Source of the DNA: Cyclobacterium sp.
GTDB taxonomy: Bacteria > Bacteroidota > Bacteroidia > Cytophagales > Cyclobacteriaceae
DNA: 64,000 bases
Direction of reading: 5' to 3'
NCBI RefSeq assembly: GCF_014762705.1
Contig: NZ_JABURL010000013.1
Location: 80,967-144,966 of the forward strand
Below the pieces are notes generated by a model. The model saw only the letters and a program-made list of their open reading frames with translations. It did no database searches and was not told where the DNA came from. How positions within the stretch are numbered: position 1 is the stretch's first letter; the number at the start of each line of letters is the position of its first letter. Below are positions 9,301 to 17,725 of the stretch, piece after piece. Made by a program: the position numbers and the translations under genes.

Positions 9301-9559
9301 CTACTTTATCTATGACGGTTCCTTTGCTAAGCTAAGGCAAGTGACTTTCGGATACAATTTCCCAAGAAGCATTTTGAGTAAAACGCCATTTACTAACCTG
9401 AATTTATCCTTTGTTGGCAGAAACCTGTCGATACTTTGGAAAAATGTGGAAAACATTGATCCTGAATCAGGATATTCATCAGGAAATGGTCAGGGTCTGG
9501 ATTATTTCGGAATGCCTCAGACCAGGACATTTGGATTCAATGTTAGGGCAACGTTTTAA
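6335..9559 (+). CDS. SusC/RagA-family TonB-linked outer membrane transporter
   Basis: Outer-membrane TonB-dependent receptor of the SusC/RagA family, which works with a SusD-type lipoprotein to import oligosaccharides, peptides or other large nutrients. With the ATG at 6335 it has 1074 residues. Order of parts: signal peptide (1-22, ending VLAQ), a carboxypeptidase-regulatory-like beta domain (about 24-105, with SGKVTD and GVSVLIKGTSTGT), the TonB-box-like LSEVVVTALG segment, a plug (about 115-240, with GRVAGVNV and YVIDGIPMDN), and a beta-barrel ending in a terminal Phe. A TTG 39 bp upstream would add 13 residues before the signal peptide and is less likely. It is followed 19 bp later by its SusD partner. 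No carbohydrate-active enzyme is adjacent, so the substrate is unknown. Confidence 0.95.
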   Translation: MKNLLLIVCLSMLAVLSGNVLAQTVSGKVTDQTDGLPLPGVSVLIKGTSTGTATDVDGNYSLNVPGAETVLVFSFLGFQTVEETVGNRSTINISLAEDAAELSEVVVTALGIERNVRALQYSITEVGGEEFTQARENNIANQLAGRVAGVNVSNVASGPAGSSRVIIRGNTSLQGGNQPLYVIDGIPMDNTNFGQAGVWGGADQGDGMTSVNPDDIESMSVLKGASAAALYGSRAANGVILITTKRGTAQRGIGVEVNSNVVFERINNQTDLQTQFGSGRFQGDQITGAAERPTTVRQGYDWGTQAWGERLGSGTSMHFDGVERPYVYAGDNWNRFYETGTAFTNSISLSGGSDVQTFRFNATDMRSSSVVPNAGFDRLNMSIATNGKFGKKLTFDAKVLYSNERTKNRPRLSDSPGNAFQSIFALPPNVNVEWGKGAPNRLGTIPIGTDPALLSTWGFAEQEEYLMTNNPWGQNPYFSTHQLSINDTRDRIITSGSLKYSITDHLYLSGRAGMDWFTRRGTTLTPQGTGYDRNGNMSESERRVNEINLEAMLGYNREFGDFGLNAFIGANRMRREDETISANGQGFNVPFFHAINNTVTRNFGYGYSGWGINSVFGSAEVSYKNILFLTATGRTDWFSVLDPQFNDITYPSIGGSFVFTDAMTELPVWLSFGKIRGSWARVGNSTVGPYQIQNVYSLLGAPAIDHSGNQVAMATFATAGGNAGTIPNRFLKPLLSTEVEVGFDVRFFQNRLGLDFTYYQQRSTDDQLNAQVSRSSGFGSTLVNLGEMENKGVEILLTGSPIRTNNFNWDVSFNVARNRNKVISLIEGSDILNVEEPRTRTVFVQHRTGYPFGVLAGWVQKKSPDGQPVFEENGAPVQSDQMEVIGNGIPDWTGGINNSITFKGFNLSALVDFRIGGDLYSGTNVRLTQWGLHKQTLQGRAGEEPLSVSGVIQSGTTADGQPIYESFSKTLSPGEANNYWSQMGNRVQDYFIYDGSFAKLRQVTFGYNFPRSILSKTPFTNLNLSFVGRNLSILWKNVENIDPESGYSSGNGQGLDYFGMPQTRTFGFNVRATF

Positions 9560-9578
9560 TCATTAAAGGAAAAATACC

Positions 9579-11183
9579 ATGAAAATTATAAATAAAGTTC
9601 TCTTTTTTGGTTTGGCAGTCAGTATTACGCTCTTTGGGTGTGATACGGATGATCTGCATGATTTGAACATCAATCCTCAGGCAGTAAATGAAATTGACCT
9701 GAATTTTATGTTCACCGCGGCTCAACTTGGATCCGCTTCAGGAGGCTCTGCCGGTGATAACCGCTACATAGACTGGCGGACCAATATCGGTATGACCGCT
9801 TACCTGATCCAGCATCTTGCCAATGCGGGTGGAGGAATTGCTCCGGGAGATAAATACACGGAAAATTTCGAATCCAACAATGCACCATTTGAATTTTTCT
9901 ATGGAGATGCATTGAAGAATATTTCAGAAGTGATCCGGCAGACAGGTCCCGGCGGATACGATGAAGGGAATAAAATCAATACCAGAAATGCCGCAAGGAT
10001 CATGCGGGTGCTTAATTTCCACCGGCTGACAGATTTTTACGGAAATATCCCCTATTTTGGTGCATTGCAGGGTATGGATGGCGTTTTCTTTCCGGAATAC
10101 GATCCTCAGTCTGAGATATATCCCCACCTGTTGCAGGAATTGGAAGAAGCTACAGCAGCCATAAGCACATCCAATCCTGATGATGGTTTCGCCAAAGCAG
10201 ATATCATCTTTGATGGTGATATCACAAAATGGAAGCGTTTTGGTTATTCGCTGATGTTGCGTTTGGCCATGAGGGTTTCTGACGTGGCACCGCAGTTGGC
10301 CAATGAATATGTGACCAAAGCCATTTCCGGTGGAGTAATGGAAAGTAACGATGACAATGCCTGGGTACCTATGTCTGAAGGACCAAGTCTATGGATCAAT
10401 CAAAACGGGATCTCCAGGGCATTTTATCCCGGGGACGGTGGACAACCCGCCTATTTAAGTGAAACCTTGGTGGATTGGTTAAAAGGTGATGCCACCACTG
10501 CAAGCGAAGTGGATCCCAGATTGATGGTAATCAGCGGAGGAATTGCAGATTGGTCAGCCGTGGCCTGGACACCCTATAATACCAATCCTCTGGAACAAAA
10601 AGGTATGCCCAATGGATATGATGCTGCCGGCCTGGAGGAAATTGAGGGCGGTCCGATTAATCAGGTTGAAACCTATTCCAGAATCAATTACCTGATGCTG
10701 CAGCGAGACAGCCCCTATATGTTGATGAATTTTGCGGAATCCGCCTTTTTACAAGCGGAAGCATTGGAAAGGGGCATTGGATCAGGTATTTCCGGTACTG
10801 CGGAAGATCATTACAATGAGGGTGTAAAAGGAGCCATGCAGATGTACACCCCCTTTGATGAGTCCCTGTCCATTTCGGATGCTGAAGTAGAGGCATATCT
10901 TAGCAGACATCCATATGGAACTGAAAAGCCTGCCCTGGAAATGATTGGCGAACAAATGTGGGTGAGTAAGTTTTTCAATTGGTGGGAGGCCTGGTCAGAC
11001 TGGAGAAGGACCGGATATCCTCAATTGACACCGACAAATTATCCCGGGAATGTCACTCAGGGACAGATCATGAGAAAGCTAAGGTATCCTGCAGCGGAAG
11101 TCGCAACAAATGAGAACTTTCAGTCTGGGGCAACATTGCCCGATATTTTCACCACCAGGGTGTGGTGGGACACAGCTGATTGA
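9579..11183 (+). CDS. SusD/RagB-like lipoprotein (SusD-like_2 type)
   Basis: Surface lipoprotein that forms the substrate-capturing lid over the SusC barrel. The N-terminus is a lipoprotein signal with lipobox L-F-G-C (Cys21), followed by the DDLHDLNINPQAVNEID segment typical of the SusD-like_2 group. TPR-like alpha-helical content follows (for example ARIMRVLNFHRLTDFYGNIPY at about 128-148). A C-terminal W-E-A-W-SDWRRTGYP motif (about 470-482) is a hallmark of the group. Length 534 is normal. It is co-transcribed with susC (19 bp gap), and an 11-bp-stem terminator follows 33 bp after the stop. The SusD-like_2 group is often paired with SusC proteins outside classical polysaccharide loci, and no glycoside hydrolase is nearby. 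Confidence 0.92.
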   Translation: MKIINKVLFFGLAVSITLFGCDTDDLHDLNINPQAVNEIDLNFMFTAAQLGSASGGSAGDNRYIDWRTNIGMTAYLIQHLANAGGGIAPGDKYTENFESNNAPFEFFYGDALKNISEVIRQTGPGGYDEGNKINTRNAARIMRVLNFHRLTDFYGNIPYFGALQGMDGVFFPEYDPQSEIYPHLLQELEEATAAISTSNPDDGFAKADIIFDGDITKWKRFGYSLMLRLAMRVSDVAPQLANEYVTKAISGGVMESNDDNAWVPMSEGPSLWINQNGISRAFYPGDGGQPAYLSETLVDWLKGDATTASEVDPRLMVISGGIADWSAVAWTPYNTNPLEQKGMPNGYDAAGLEEIEGGPINQVETYSRINYLMLQRDSPYMLMNFAESAFLQAEALERGIGSGISGTAEDHYNEGVKGAMQMYTPFDESLSISDAEVEAYLSRHPYGTEKPALEMIGEQMWVSKFFNWWEAWSDWRRTGYPQLTPTNYPGNVTQGQIMRKLRYPAAEVATNENFQSGATLPDIFTTRVWWDTAD

Positions 11184-11216
11184 TACAGTTAACCTAAGAA
11201 AAAATCTAAAAATTTT

Positions 11217-11248
11217 AAGGGGTGCCCAGTCGGGCACCCCTTTATTTT
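11217..11248 (+). terminator. Bidirectional terminator after susD-like gene
   Basis: AAGGGGTGCCC (11217-11227) and GGGCACCCCTT (11232-11242) are perfect complements with a 4-nt AGTC loop. A T-rich tail follows to 11248. The hairpin touches the stop of the convergent FG-GAP gene and may end both transcripts. Confidence 0.88.
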
Positions 11249-12756
11249 GGATAGATACCGTTTCCTTCTGACCCCATAAAGGCTCCCCAATCTGGTTTAT
11301 TCCTGATCTTTATAGGTAGGTCAATCCGCTTGATTTTCATGCCAAGAAAAGACAAGATATCGGTATGACTGAAATATTGACAATGAATCAAATCCAGGTA
11401 TCCATCCCCGTCCATATCCCCCAGCCAGGGGGTGGAAAATATATTTTTAAAACCTTTGGATTGGTCTAAAACGTGGATTTCATCGGAATTAAAATCCATT
11501 AAGAGCAACTTGTTTTCAATAACAAATGCAGATTTATCATCAATGGCACGGTCACAATCATATTCATTAATACTGAAAATCACCTCATCTCTGCCGTCTT
11601 TATTCAAGTCATAGGCTATCGGAGAAGAAAAACCGGTACATCCCAACTCTTTTTTATTTATCAATGCACCTGTTTTTCCATCTATCAACACTTGAATGGA
11701 GCCGGTATTTTCCGGCCATACGCCTTTGCTTACAAAAGTAAACAGATCGGGAATATTATCGGCAGTAAATTGACCAACCGCCAGGCTATTGCTGCTTTCG
11801 GTACCGGAAATTTGTTGTTGCCAAAGAACCTCAAAAGATTTCCCTAAAAGGGCAGTGATGGTACTGGCATGGGAAATGGCGACGATATCCAAAATACCAT
11901 CCCGATCCAAGTCAGCCAGGACAGGGGGGGCGATGAATCCATGGTTTTGTTCTGTCACCAGGACCCGGGCATTTGAAAGATCATTGTTCATCAAATCTTT
12001 CAGCTTTGCGATAAAAAGGCTTCCGGAAATAGTTTCTCCACCGGTTCCAAAGACCACCATTGTTTCATTATTTCCCACTTTGTCCACTAGCAAAGGCGAC
12101 ATATAGGTTTCATTTCCATCTGGCATGCTGTCCGCAGCCAAAATTCTTCCCGATAGCGCGTCTATAACCATCAGGACTCCTGGATATCGTCCCACTGTTT
12201 CAAAGGGTGCAGCTCTGGCATTGCCTCCATTGCTAATGAGTAATTCAGGGATGCCATTCCCATTTTGATCTGGGACCAATACACTGTTGTTGAAATTAAA
12301 CCTGGCGTGTTTCAAGATGGGGTGATCCAGGTAATTCCTGCTATCGTACTCCCATATCAGGTCTCCCGTTTGCCCGTCGATACTTTTGAGGTGTGGTCCC
12401 CTGCCGCCTATAAAAATGTCAGGAATTCCATCTTTGTTAACATCATGAAAAGTGGCTGACCCATATACCTGATCCACTGTGGACGCATTCCAAAGCAGTT
12501 CTCCATTATCACCATTTATGGCCAATATACCATAATCACTGGATTCGAATTCATTTTTCCCGGCACCCATTACAACATCCAGAATTCCATCTCTGTTTAA
12601 ATCTACTGTGCGGGGAGAGGATTGGGATCCAATGACCGGAAAACTGGCTTCCCAAACCAATTCACTTTTATCTTTTTCCTGGCAGGAAAATACGGTACAG
12701 GTAATACAGGCAATCAAATAAATGGAACCTTCGAATAAGGGATTGTAATTATTCAT
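11242..12756 (-). CDS. FG-GAP/VCBS-repeat beta-propeller lipoprotein
   Basis: Exported lipoprotein (lipobox V-F-S-C, Cys25) of 504 residues built of FG-GAP/VCBS-type repeats. Calcium-binding-like loops recur: DLNRDGILDVV, DVNKDGIPDIF, DQNGNGIPELL, DLDRDGILDIV, DLNKDGRDEVI and DMDGDGYLDLI. Intervening segments such as INGDNGELLW and IDGQTGDLIWEY look like PQQ-propeller blades, so a beta-propeller fold is expected. Such proteins usually bind ligands or partners at the cell surface; no catalytic motif is visible. It is convergent with the susC/susD pair and divergent from another FG-GAP protein gene, so a related role is possible but unproven. The final residues overlap a terminator arm. Confidence 0.85.
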   Translation of the reverse strand: MNNYNPLFEGSIYLIACITCTVFSCQEKDKSELVWEASFPVIGSQSSPRTVDLNRDGILDVVMGAGKNEFESSDYGILAINGDNGELLWNASTVDQVYGSATFHDVNKDGIPDIFIGGRGPHLKSIDGQTGDLIWEYDSRNYLDHPILKHARFNFNNSVLVPDQNGNGIPELLISNGGNARAAPFETVGRYPGVLMVIDALSGRILAADSMPDGNETYMSPLLVDKVGNNETMVVFGTGGETISGSLFIAKLKDLMNNDLSNARVLVTEQNHGFIAPPVLADLDRDGILDIVAISHASTITALLGKSFEVLWQQQISGTESSNSLAVGQFTADNIPDLFTFVSKGVWPENTGSIQVLIDGKTGALINKKELGCTGFSSPIAYDLNKDGRDEVIFSINEYDCDRAIDDKSAFVIENKLLLMDFNSDEIHVLDQSKGFKNIFSTPWLGDMDGDGYLDLIHCQYFSHTDILSFLGMKIKRIDLPIKIRNKPDWGAFMGSEGNGIYPK

Positions 12757-12883
12757 TTTATCGATTAAAAATGTGCTTAATTCTACTCAATATAAATAAT
12801 ATTGGGAATAATTCTTAATCCAGGGGAGATGTTCCATTGCGCCATGATGATGGAAGAAATTTGGCTGACAACTCCAACTTCTA

Positions 12884-12914
12884 TTGTGTTAACGGCTGAA
12901 AAAATGTAGATTTA
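12884..12914 (+). promoter_or_regulatory. Candidate promoter for the ASPIC/FG-GAP operon
   Basis: TTG (12884-12886), 20 bp, then TAGATTTA (12907-12914), seven of eight to TAnnTTTG. Transcription would begin near 12921. This makes an ATG at 12923 nearly leaderless and favours the ATG at 12977 as the start. Confidence 0.45.
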
Positions 12915-12976
12915 CTTACAAGATGGGGATCAGCTTTGGTCTCAAAGAGAATGCATTACTACTCAATAGAGAGAAA

Positions 12977-15900
12977 ATGGAAAACCGTTCAAAACAGGTT
13001 TTAGGGGTTTTGTTGTTGATTATTTTACCTGTCATGGGAGCCTTATCCCAGGGTTTTGAAAAGTTGCCGGGTAGAAAAACAGGAGTCAAATTTCGAAATG
13101 ACCTGAAGGAAGATCAATTTTCTAACATCCTAACTTACGAATATTTTTATAATGGTGGGGGTGTGGCCATTGGAGACATTAATAATGATGGACTGGAAGA
13201 TATTTTTTTTACAGGAAACATGACTTCCAACAGGCTATATTTGAACCAGGGAGACTTTAAATTCCAAGATATTACCCGTTCTGCGGGAATCGGTGGAAAA
13301 GAGGCCTGGACTACTGGTACAAGCATGGCCGATATCAATGGGGACGGCTTCCTGGATATTTATGTGTGTTATTCGGGTAAGGGCTCAGCTGAAACCAGGA
13401 AAAACCAATTGTTCATCAATAAAAGGGATGGGACATTTGTGGAATCAGCCGAGGCATATGGATTGGCAGATCCTGCCAATAGTATACAAGCTTTATTTTT
13501 TGATTTTGACCTGGACGGGGATTTGGACCTGTACCTGCTCAACCACAATACCCAGGTGATCAATGAAATTGATTTTGATGCAAAAAGAAAAGATCGAAAT
13601 GAGCTTTCCGGCGACAAATTGTTTAGGAATGACGATGGTTTTTTTAAAGATATCAGCGAACAGGCAGGCATAAAAGGGAATTCCATGGGTTTCGGTCTGG
13701 GGATAGCCGCTTCAGATATTACAGGAAACGGCTACCCTGACCTTTATGTGTCCAATGATTATATAGAACCCGATTACCTGTATATCAATAATGGAGATGG
13801 TACTTTCTCCGAAAGCCTGACCGATTATTTGCAACACATTTCCTATTTTTCCATGGGATCTGACATCAGTGACATCAATAATGACGGACAAGCCGATATC
13901 TTTACCTTGGATATGTTACCAGAGGACAACAAGCGGCAAAAATTATTGTATGGACCTGAAAATTATGAGCAATATGCGTTGATGGTTATGGAGGGTTTCT
14001 ACCACCAAAACATGCGAAACATGTTGCATGTAAACCAGGGTTCAGGATTATTCAGTGAAGTTGGACAATTGGCCGGAATTTCCAATACGGATTGGAGTTG
14101 GGCCGCTTTTTTTGCTGATTTTGACAATGATGGCTGGAAGGATCTTTTTGTGAGCAATGGGTATTTCAGGGACTATACCAACCGGGATTTTTTAAAATAC
14201 AAAGGAGATTATTATTTCAGCAAAGCAAGAGAAGGAGAAAAAGCGGATACACTTCACCTGGTGACCAGTATGCAATCCACTCCGGTCCATGACTACTTGT
14301 ATAAAAATGAGGGAGGTACTATTTTCAGGGACTTGTCAGCAGAATGGGGGTTTGATGATCCGGTTTTTTCAAATGGAGCGGCTTATGCGGATTTGGACAA
14401 TGATGGTGCACTGGACCTTGTTGTCAATCACCTTAACGGGACGGCGGGCATCTTCAAAAACAAACTTGCTTCAGGTAATAAAGCACCAAACTTTCTTCAA
14501 ATTTCGCTTCGGGGAGTGGGAATGAATACCTCAGGAATAGGAGCAAAAATCACTGTTTATTCGAATCAGGAACAACAATATTTTGAGCAGCAGCCCACCA
14601 GAGGATTTCAGTCTTCTATCAGCCATAAAATACATGTGGGCTTGGGGCAAACAGACCAGGTGGATTCCTTACATATCGTTTGGCCCTTGGGCAAGGAACA
14701 GTGGGTAAGGGGAATAGCTGCCAATAAATTATTGGTTTTATATGAAAAAGAGGCTCAAACCAGGACTATTCAAGTTGCAGATAAAAAACCTGCTATTTTT
14801 ACTCCCATTGTGTCGCCCATCAATTTTGAACATTCGGAGCCTGGTTACAATGACTTCAAGCGGCAGCCTTTACTTAGTCATATGCTTTCCCCTACAGGAC
14901 CTGTATTGGCATTGGCTGATGTAAATAATAACGGTTTTATGGATGTCTTTGTGGGAGGAGCCGAAGGTATGCCGGGAAAATTATTTTTTCAGGTATCCAA
15001 TGGTAATTTTATAGAATCCCAAGGCTTGGATTTGACTGAGGACAGTGGTAGTGCTACCTCTGACGCTTTGTTTTTTGATGCCAATGGAGATGGAAGGCCT
15101 GATTTATATATTGTGAATGGGGGTTATCACGATTTTACAAGGGATTCCCCTGAATTACAAGACAGGCTCTACATCAACCAGGGTGGAGGGAACTTTAAAA
15201 AGGATACTACTGCCCTTCCCGTACTTCGAAGTAGTGGATCAGTTGTGAAAACCATGGATGTGGACAATGATGGTGATTTGGATCTTTTCATAGGAGGAAG
15301 GGCCGTTGCAGGTCAATATCCAAAGGCTGCTGATTCATTTATTTTGCTTAATGATGGTTTGGGGAATTTTGAGGATAAAACCGAAACCCTCTTCCCGGAA
15401 CTAAGAACAATCGGGATGATAACTGATGCCCAGGTCATCGACTTGGATGAAGATGGGTGGGAAGACCTGGTACTGGTAGGTGATTGGATGGCTATAAGTG
15501 TTTTTCTCAACCAACAGGGAAAGGGCTTTGAGAATGCTACCAATGCCTATTTTGATTTGCCTCTAACAGGTAAATGGGCTGCTGTCAAAGCTGCGGATTT
15601 TGATAATGATGGAGATCTGGATTTGGTTGTGGGTAATTTCGGGCTGAACAGCCAACTTAAAGCAAGTGAGCAAGAACCATTGAGTCTTGTTTATGGGGAT
15701 TTTGATGGAAATGGGTCTGTGGATCCGATTTTAAATCATTACATTAACGGTACAGCCTACCCTTTTGTGAGTAGGGATGAACTCCTGGACCAAATGTATG
15801 GTATGCGCAGTAAGTTTACCGATTACGCTTCTTTTTCGGAAGCTAAAATCGATGATATTATTTCGAGTGAGCAGTTGAAAAGTGCTAGCCAATTGATGAT

Positions 15901-16318
15901 CAACGAACTAAAAACCGTTTATCTTGAAAATAGTAATGGGAAGTTTCTGGTCAGAGACTTACCCATAACAGCCCAGTATGCACCAGTTGAGGCCATTTCT
16001 ATTTTTGATTTTGATGACGATGGCAACCTGGATTTTATTTTGGGAGGCAATCAAAACACTACCCGGCTGAGGTTGGGTGTAATGGATGCCAATTTTGGCC
16101 AGTTATTCAGAGGTGATGGGAATGGAGGTTTTACCTATGTGAGCTCTATTGAATCGGGATTGTCTTTTATGGGAGATGTAAAATCTATGGAAATAATTGA
16201 TCTTTCTTATCTTAAAATTCTTTTGGTGGGTATCAACAATCAGGGTGTTTCGGCCTACTTACTTAACCGGACCCTAGGGGATAAACCAATCAGAAGCCTT
16301 TCCAATCAAAATAAATAA
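12977..16318 (+). CDS. CRTAC1-like FG-GAP/VCBS protein with ASPIC/UnbV domain
   Basis: Large exported beta-propeller protein, 1113 residues from the ATG at 12977, which starts a clean signal peptide ending about ALSQ. An upstream ATG at 12923 would add 18 polar residues. It has two groups of FG-GAP/VCBS repeats with D-x-[DN]-x-DG loops, such as DINNDGLEDIF, DINGDGFLDIY, DFDLDGDLDLY, DVDNDGDLDLF and DFDNDGDLDLV. Between them is an ASPIC/UnbV domain (about 510-600, with GIGAKITVY, QPTRGFQSS and LHIVWPLG). Proteins of this plan are abundant in Cytophagales and often accompany SusCD loci, with presumed binding or adhesion roles and no known reaction. It heads a plus-strand run with trpB2 21 bp downstream. 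Confidence 0.88.
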   Translation: MENRSKQVLGVLLLIILPVMGALSQGFEKLPGRKTGVKFRNDLKEDQFSNILTYEYFYNGGGVAIGDINNDGLEDIFFTGNMTSNRLYLNQGDFKFQDITRSAGIGGKEAWTTGTSMADINGDGFLDIYVCYSGKGSAETRKNQLFINKRDGTFVESAEAYGLADPANSIQALFFDFDLDGDLDLYLLNHNTQVINEIDFDAKRKDRNELSGDKLFRNDDGFFKDISEQAGIKGNSMGFGLGIAASDITGNGYPDLYVSNDYIEPDYLYINNGDGTFSESLTDYLQHISYFSMGSDISDINNDGQADIFTLDMLPEDNKRQKLLYGPENYEQYALMVMEGFYHQNMRNMLHVNQGSGLFSEVGQLAGISNTDWSWAAFFADFDNDGWKDLFVSNGYFRDYTNRDFLKYKGDYYFSKAREGEKADTLHLVTSMQSTPVHDYLYKNEGGTIFRDLSAEWGFDDPVFSNGAAYADLDNDGALDLVVNHLNGTAGIFKNKLASGNKAPNFLQISLRGVGMNTSGIGAKITVYSNQEQQYFEQQPTRGFQSSISHKIHVGLGQTDQVDSLHIVWPLGKEQWVRGIAANKLLVLYEKEAQTRTIQVADKKPAIFTPIVSPINFEHSEPGYNDFKRQPLLSHMLSPTGPVLALADVNNNGFMDVFVGGAEGMPGKLFFQVSNGNFIESQGLDLTEDSGSATSDALFFDANGDGRPDLYIVNGGYHDFTRDSPELQDRLYINQGGGNFKKDTTALPVLRSSGSVVKTMDVDNDGDLDLFIGGRAVAGQYPKAADSFILLNDGLGNFEDKTETLFPELRTIGMITDAQVIDLDEDGWEDLVLVGDWMAISVFLNQQGKGFENATNAYFDLPLTGKWAAVKAADFDNDGDLDLVVGNFGLNSQLKASEQEPLSLVYGDFDGNGSVDPILNHYINGTAYPFVSRDELLDQMYGMRSKFTDYASFSEAKIDDIISSEQLKSASQLMINELKTVYLENSNGKFLVRDLPITAQYAPVEAISIFDFDDDGNLDFILGGNQNTTRLRLGVMDANFGQLFRGDGNGGFTYVSSIESGLSFMGDVKSMEIIDLSYLKILLVGINNQGVSAYLLNRTLGDKPIRSLSNQNK

Positions 16319-16338
16319 TCCAAAACGACAACAATTGA

Positions 16339-17712
16339 ATGAAAATCAGAAAAATTAATTTAGAGGAAAACGAAATACCAGAAAATTGGTACAATATTAT
16401 AGCGGATATGCCCAATAAGCCTTTGCCGCCCCTTCACCCGGGTACATTGGAACCCATAGGGCCGGATGCGTTGGCACCCCTGTTTCCGGATGCATTGATC
16501 CGGCAGGAAGTGACTACTGACAAGTGGGTCCCTATTCCAGACGAGGTACGCAACATGTACAGCATCTGGAGACCTACCCCCATGTACCGGGCCTATGGAT
16601 TGGAAAAGGCATTGGATACCCCTGCCAAAATTTACTATAAATACGAAGGAGTAAGCCCTTCAGGATCTCACAAACCCAATACGGCAATTCCCCAGGCCTA
16701 TTACAACAAGCAGGAGGGTATCAAGAGAATTACCACTGAAACAGGTGCAGGCCAGTGGGGAAGTGCCCTTAGCTTTGCTTGCCAGCACTTCGGAATCGAA
16801 TGTGATGTTTACATGGTGAGGCTTTCCTATAATGACAAGCCTTACAGGAAAATGATGATGAATACCTGGGGAGCAAATGTCTATCCTTCCCCGTCTGACA
16901 GGACGGAGGCTGGCCGCAGGATACTGGCCGCAGACCCGGATTCGCCGGGAAGTTTGGGTATAGCCATATCCGAGGCAGTGGAAATGGCAGCCACCAGGGA
17001 GGATACAAAATATGCCTTGGGCAGTGTTTTAAATCATGTCAAACTTCACCAGACCATCATAGGCATGGAAGCCATCAAACAAATGGAAAAAGCAGGAAGC
17101 GACCTGCCCGATATTGTGATAGCTCCATTTGGCGGGGGTTCCAATTTTGCCGGATTATCCTTTCCATTTTTGAGGTTAAACCTGGAATCTGGCAAAAAGA
17201 TCCGCTGTATTGCCAGTGAGCCTTCCTCTTGTCCCAAGTTAACCAGGGGTGTGTTCAGGTATGATTTTGGGGATACAGCAGGCATGACGCCCCTTTTGCC
17301 CATGTACACCCTGGGACATGATTTTATCCCCGCACCTATTCATGCCGGAGGTTTACGCTATCATGGAGCTGGGGTGATTGTGAGTCAATTGCTAAAGGAC
17401 CAGCTTATTGAAGCCCAGTCCCATGACAATCTGGAGATTTTTGAGGCAGGCGTGCTATTTGCCAGGGCAGAGGGGATTATACCCGCTCCCGAGGCCAACC
17501 ACGGAATTGCCACTGCTATCCGGGAGGCTAATAAGTGTAAAGAGGAAGGGGTTTCCAAAACGATCTTGTTCAACCTTTGTGGCCATGGGAATTTTGACAT
17601 GAAGGCTTATGATGACTATTTTGCCGGTAAAATCAGACAGCATGAATTGAGCCAGGAGGAAATAGATGCCTCCATCGCCAAACTTGGGACCCCTACCATA
17701 CCGGTTGGTTAG
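16339..17712 (+). CDS. trpB2: TrpB2-type tryptophan synthase beta-like PLP enzyme
   Basis: PLP-dependent enzyme of the TrpB2 group, which condenses indole with serine or a related substrate in tryptophan synthesis or salvage. The PLP lysine is Lys112 in SGSHKPNTA. TETGAGQWG (about 135-143) is the substrate-loop equivalent of TrpB, and APFGGGSNFAG (about 258-268) is the phosphate-binding loop. Length 457 and the N-terminal extension (about 70 residues before SIWRPTPMYRA) are typical of TrpB2, as opposed to TrpB1 of about 400. No trpA or other trp genes are near, so it may work alone. It lies 21 bp after an exported FG-GAP gene and 13 bp before an amidohydrolase. The assignment is strong; why it sits in this operon is unclear. 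Confidence 0.92.
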   Translation: MKIRKINLEENEIPENWYNIIADMPNKPLPPLHPGTLEPIGPDALAPLFPDALIRQEVTTDKWVPIPDEVRNMYSIWRPTPMYRAYGLEKALDTPAKIYYKYEGVSPSGSHKPNTAIPQAYYNKQEGIKRITTETGAGQWGSALSFACQHFGIECDVYMVRLSYNDKPYRKMMMNTWGANVYPSPSDRTEAGRRILAADPDSPGSLGIAISEAVEMAATREDTKYALGSVLNHVKLHQTIIGMEAIKQMEKAGSDLPDIVIAPFGGGSNFAGLSFPFLRLNLESGKKIRCIASEPSSCPKLTRGVFRYDFGDTAGMTPLLPMYTLGHDFIPAPIHAGGLRYHGAGVIVSQLLKDQLIEAQSHDNLEIFEAGVLFARAEGIIPAPEANHGIATAIREANKCKEEGVSKTILFNLCGHGNFDMKAYDDYFAGKIRQHELSQEEIDASIAKLGTPTIPVG

Positions 17713-17725
17713 GTATTGAAGAAGC

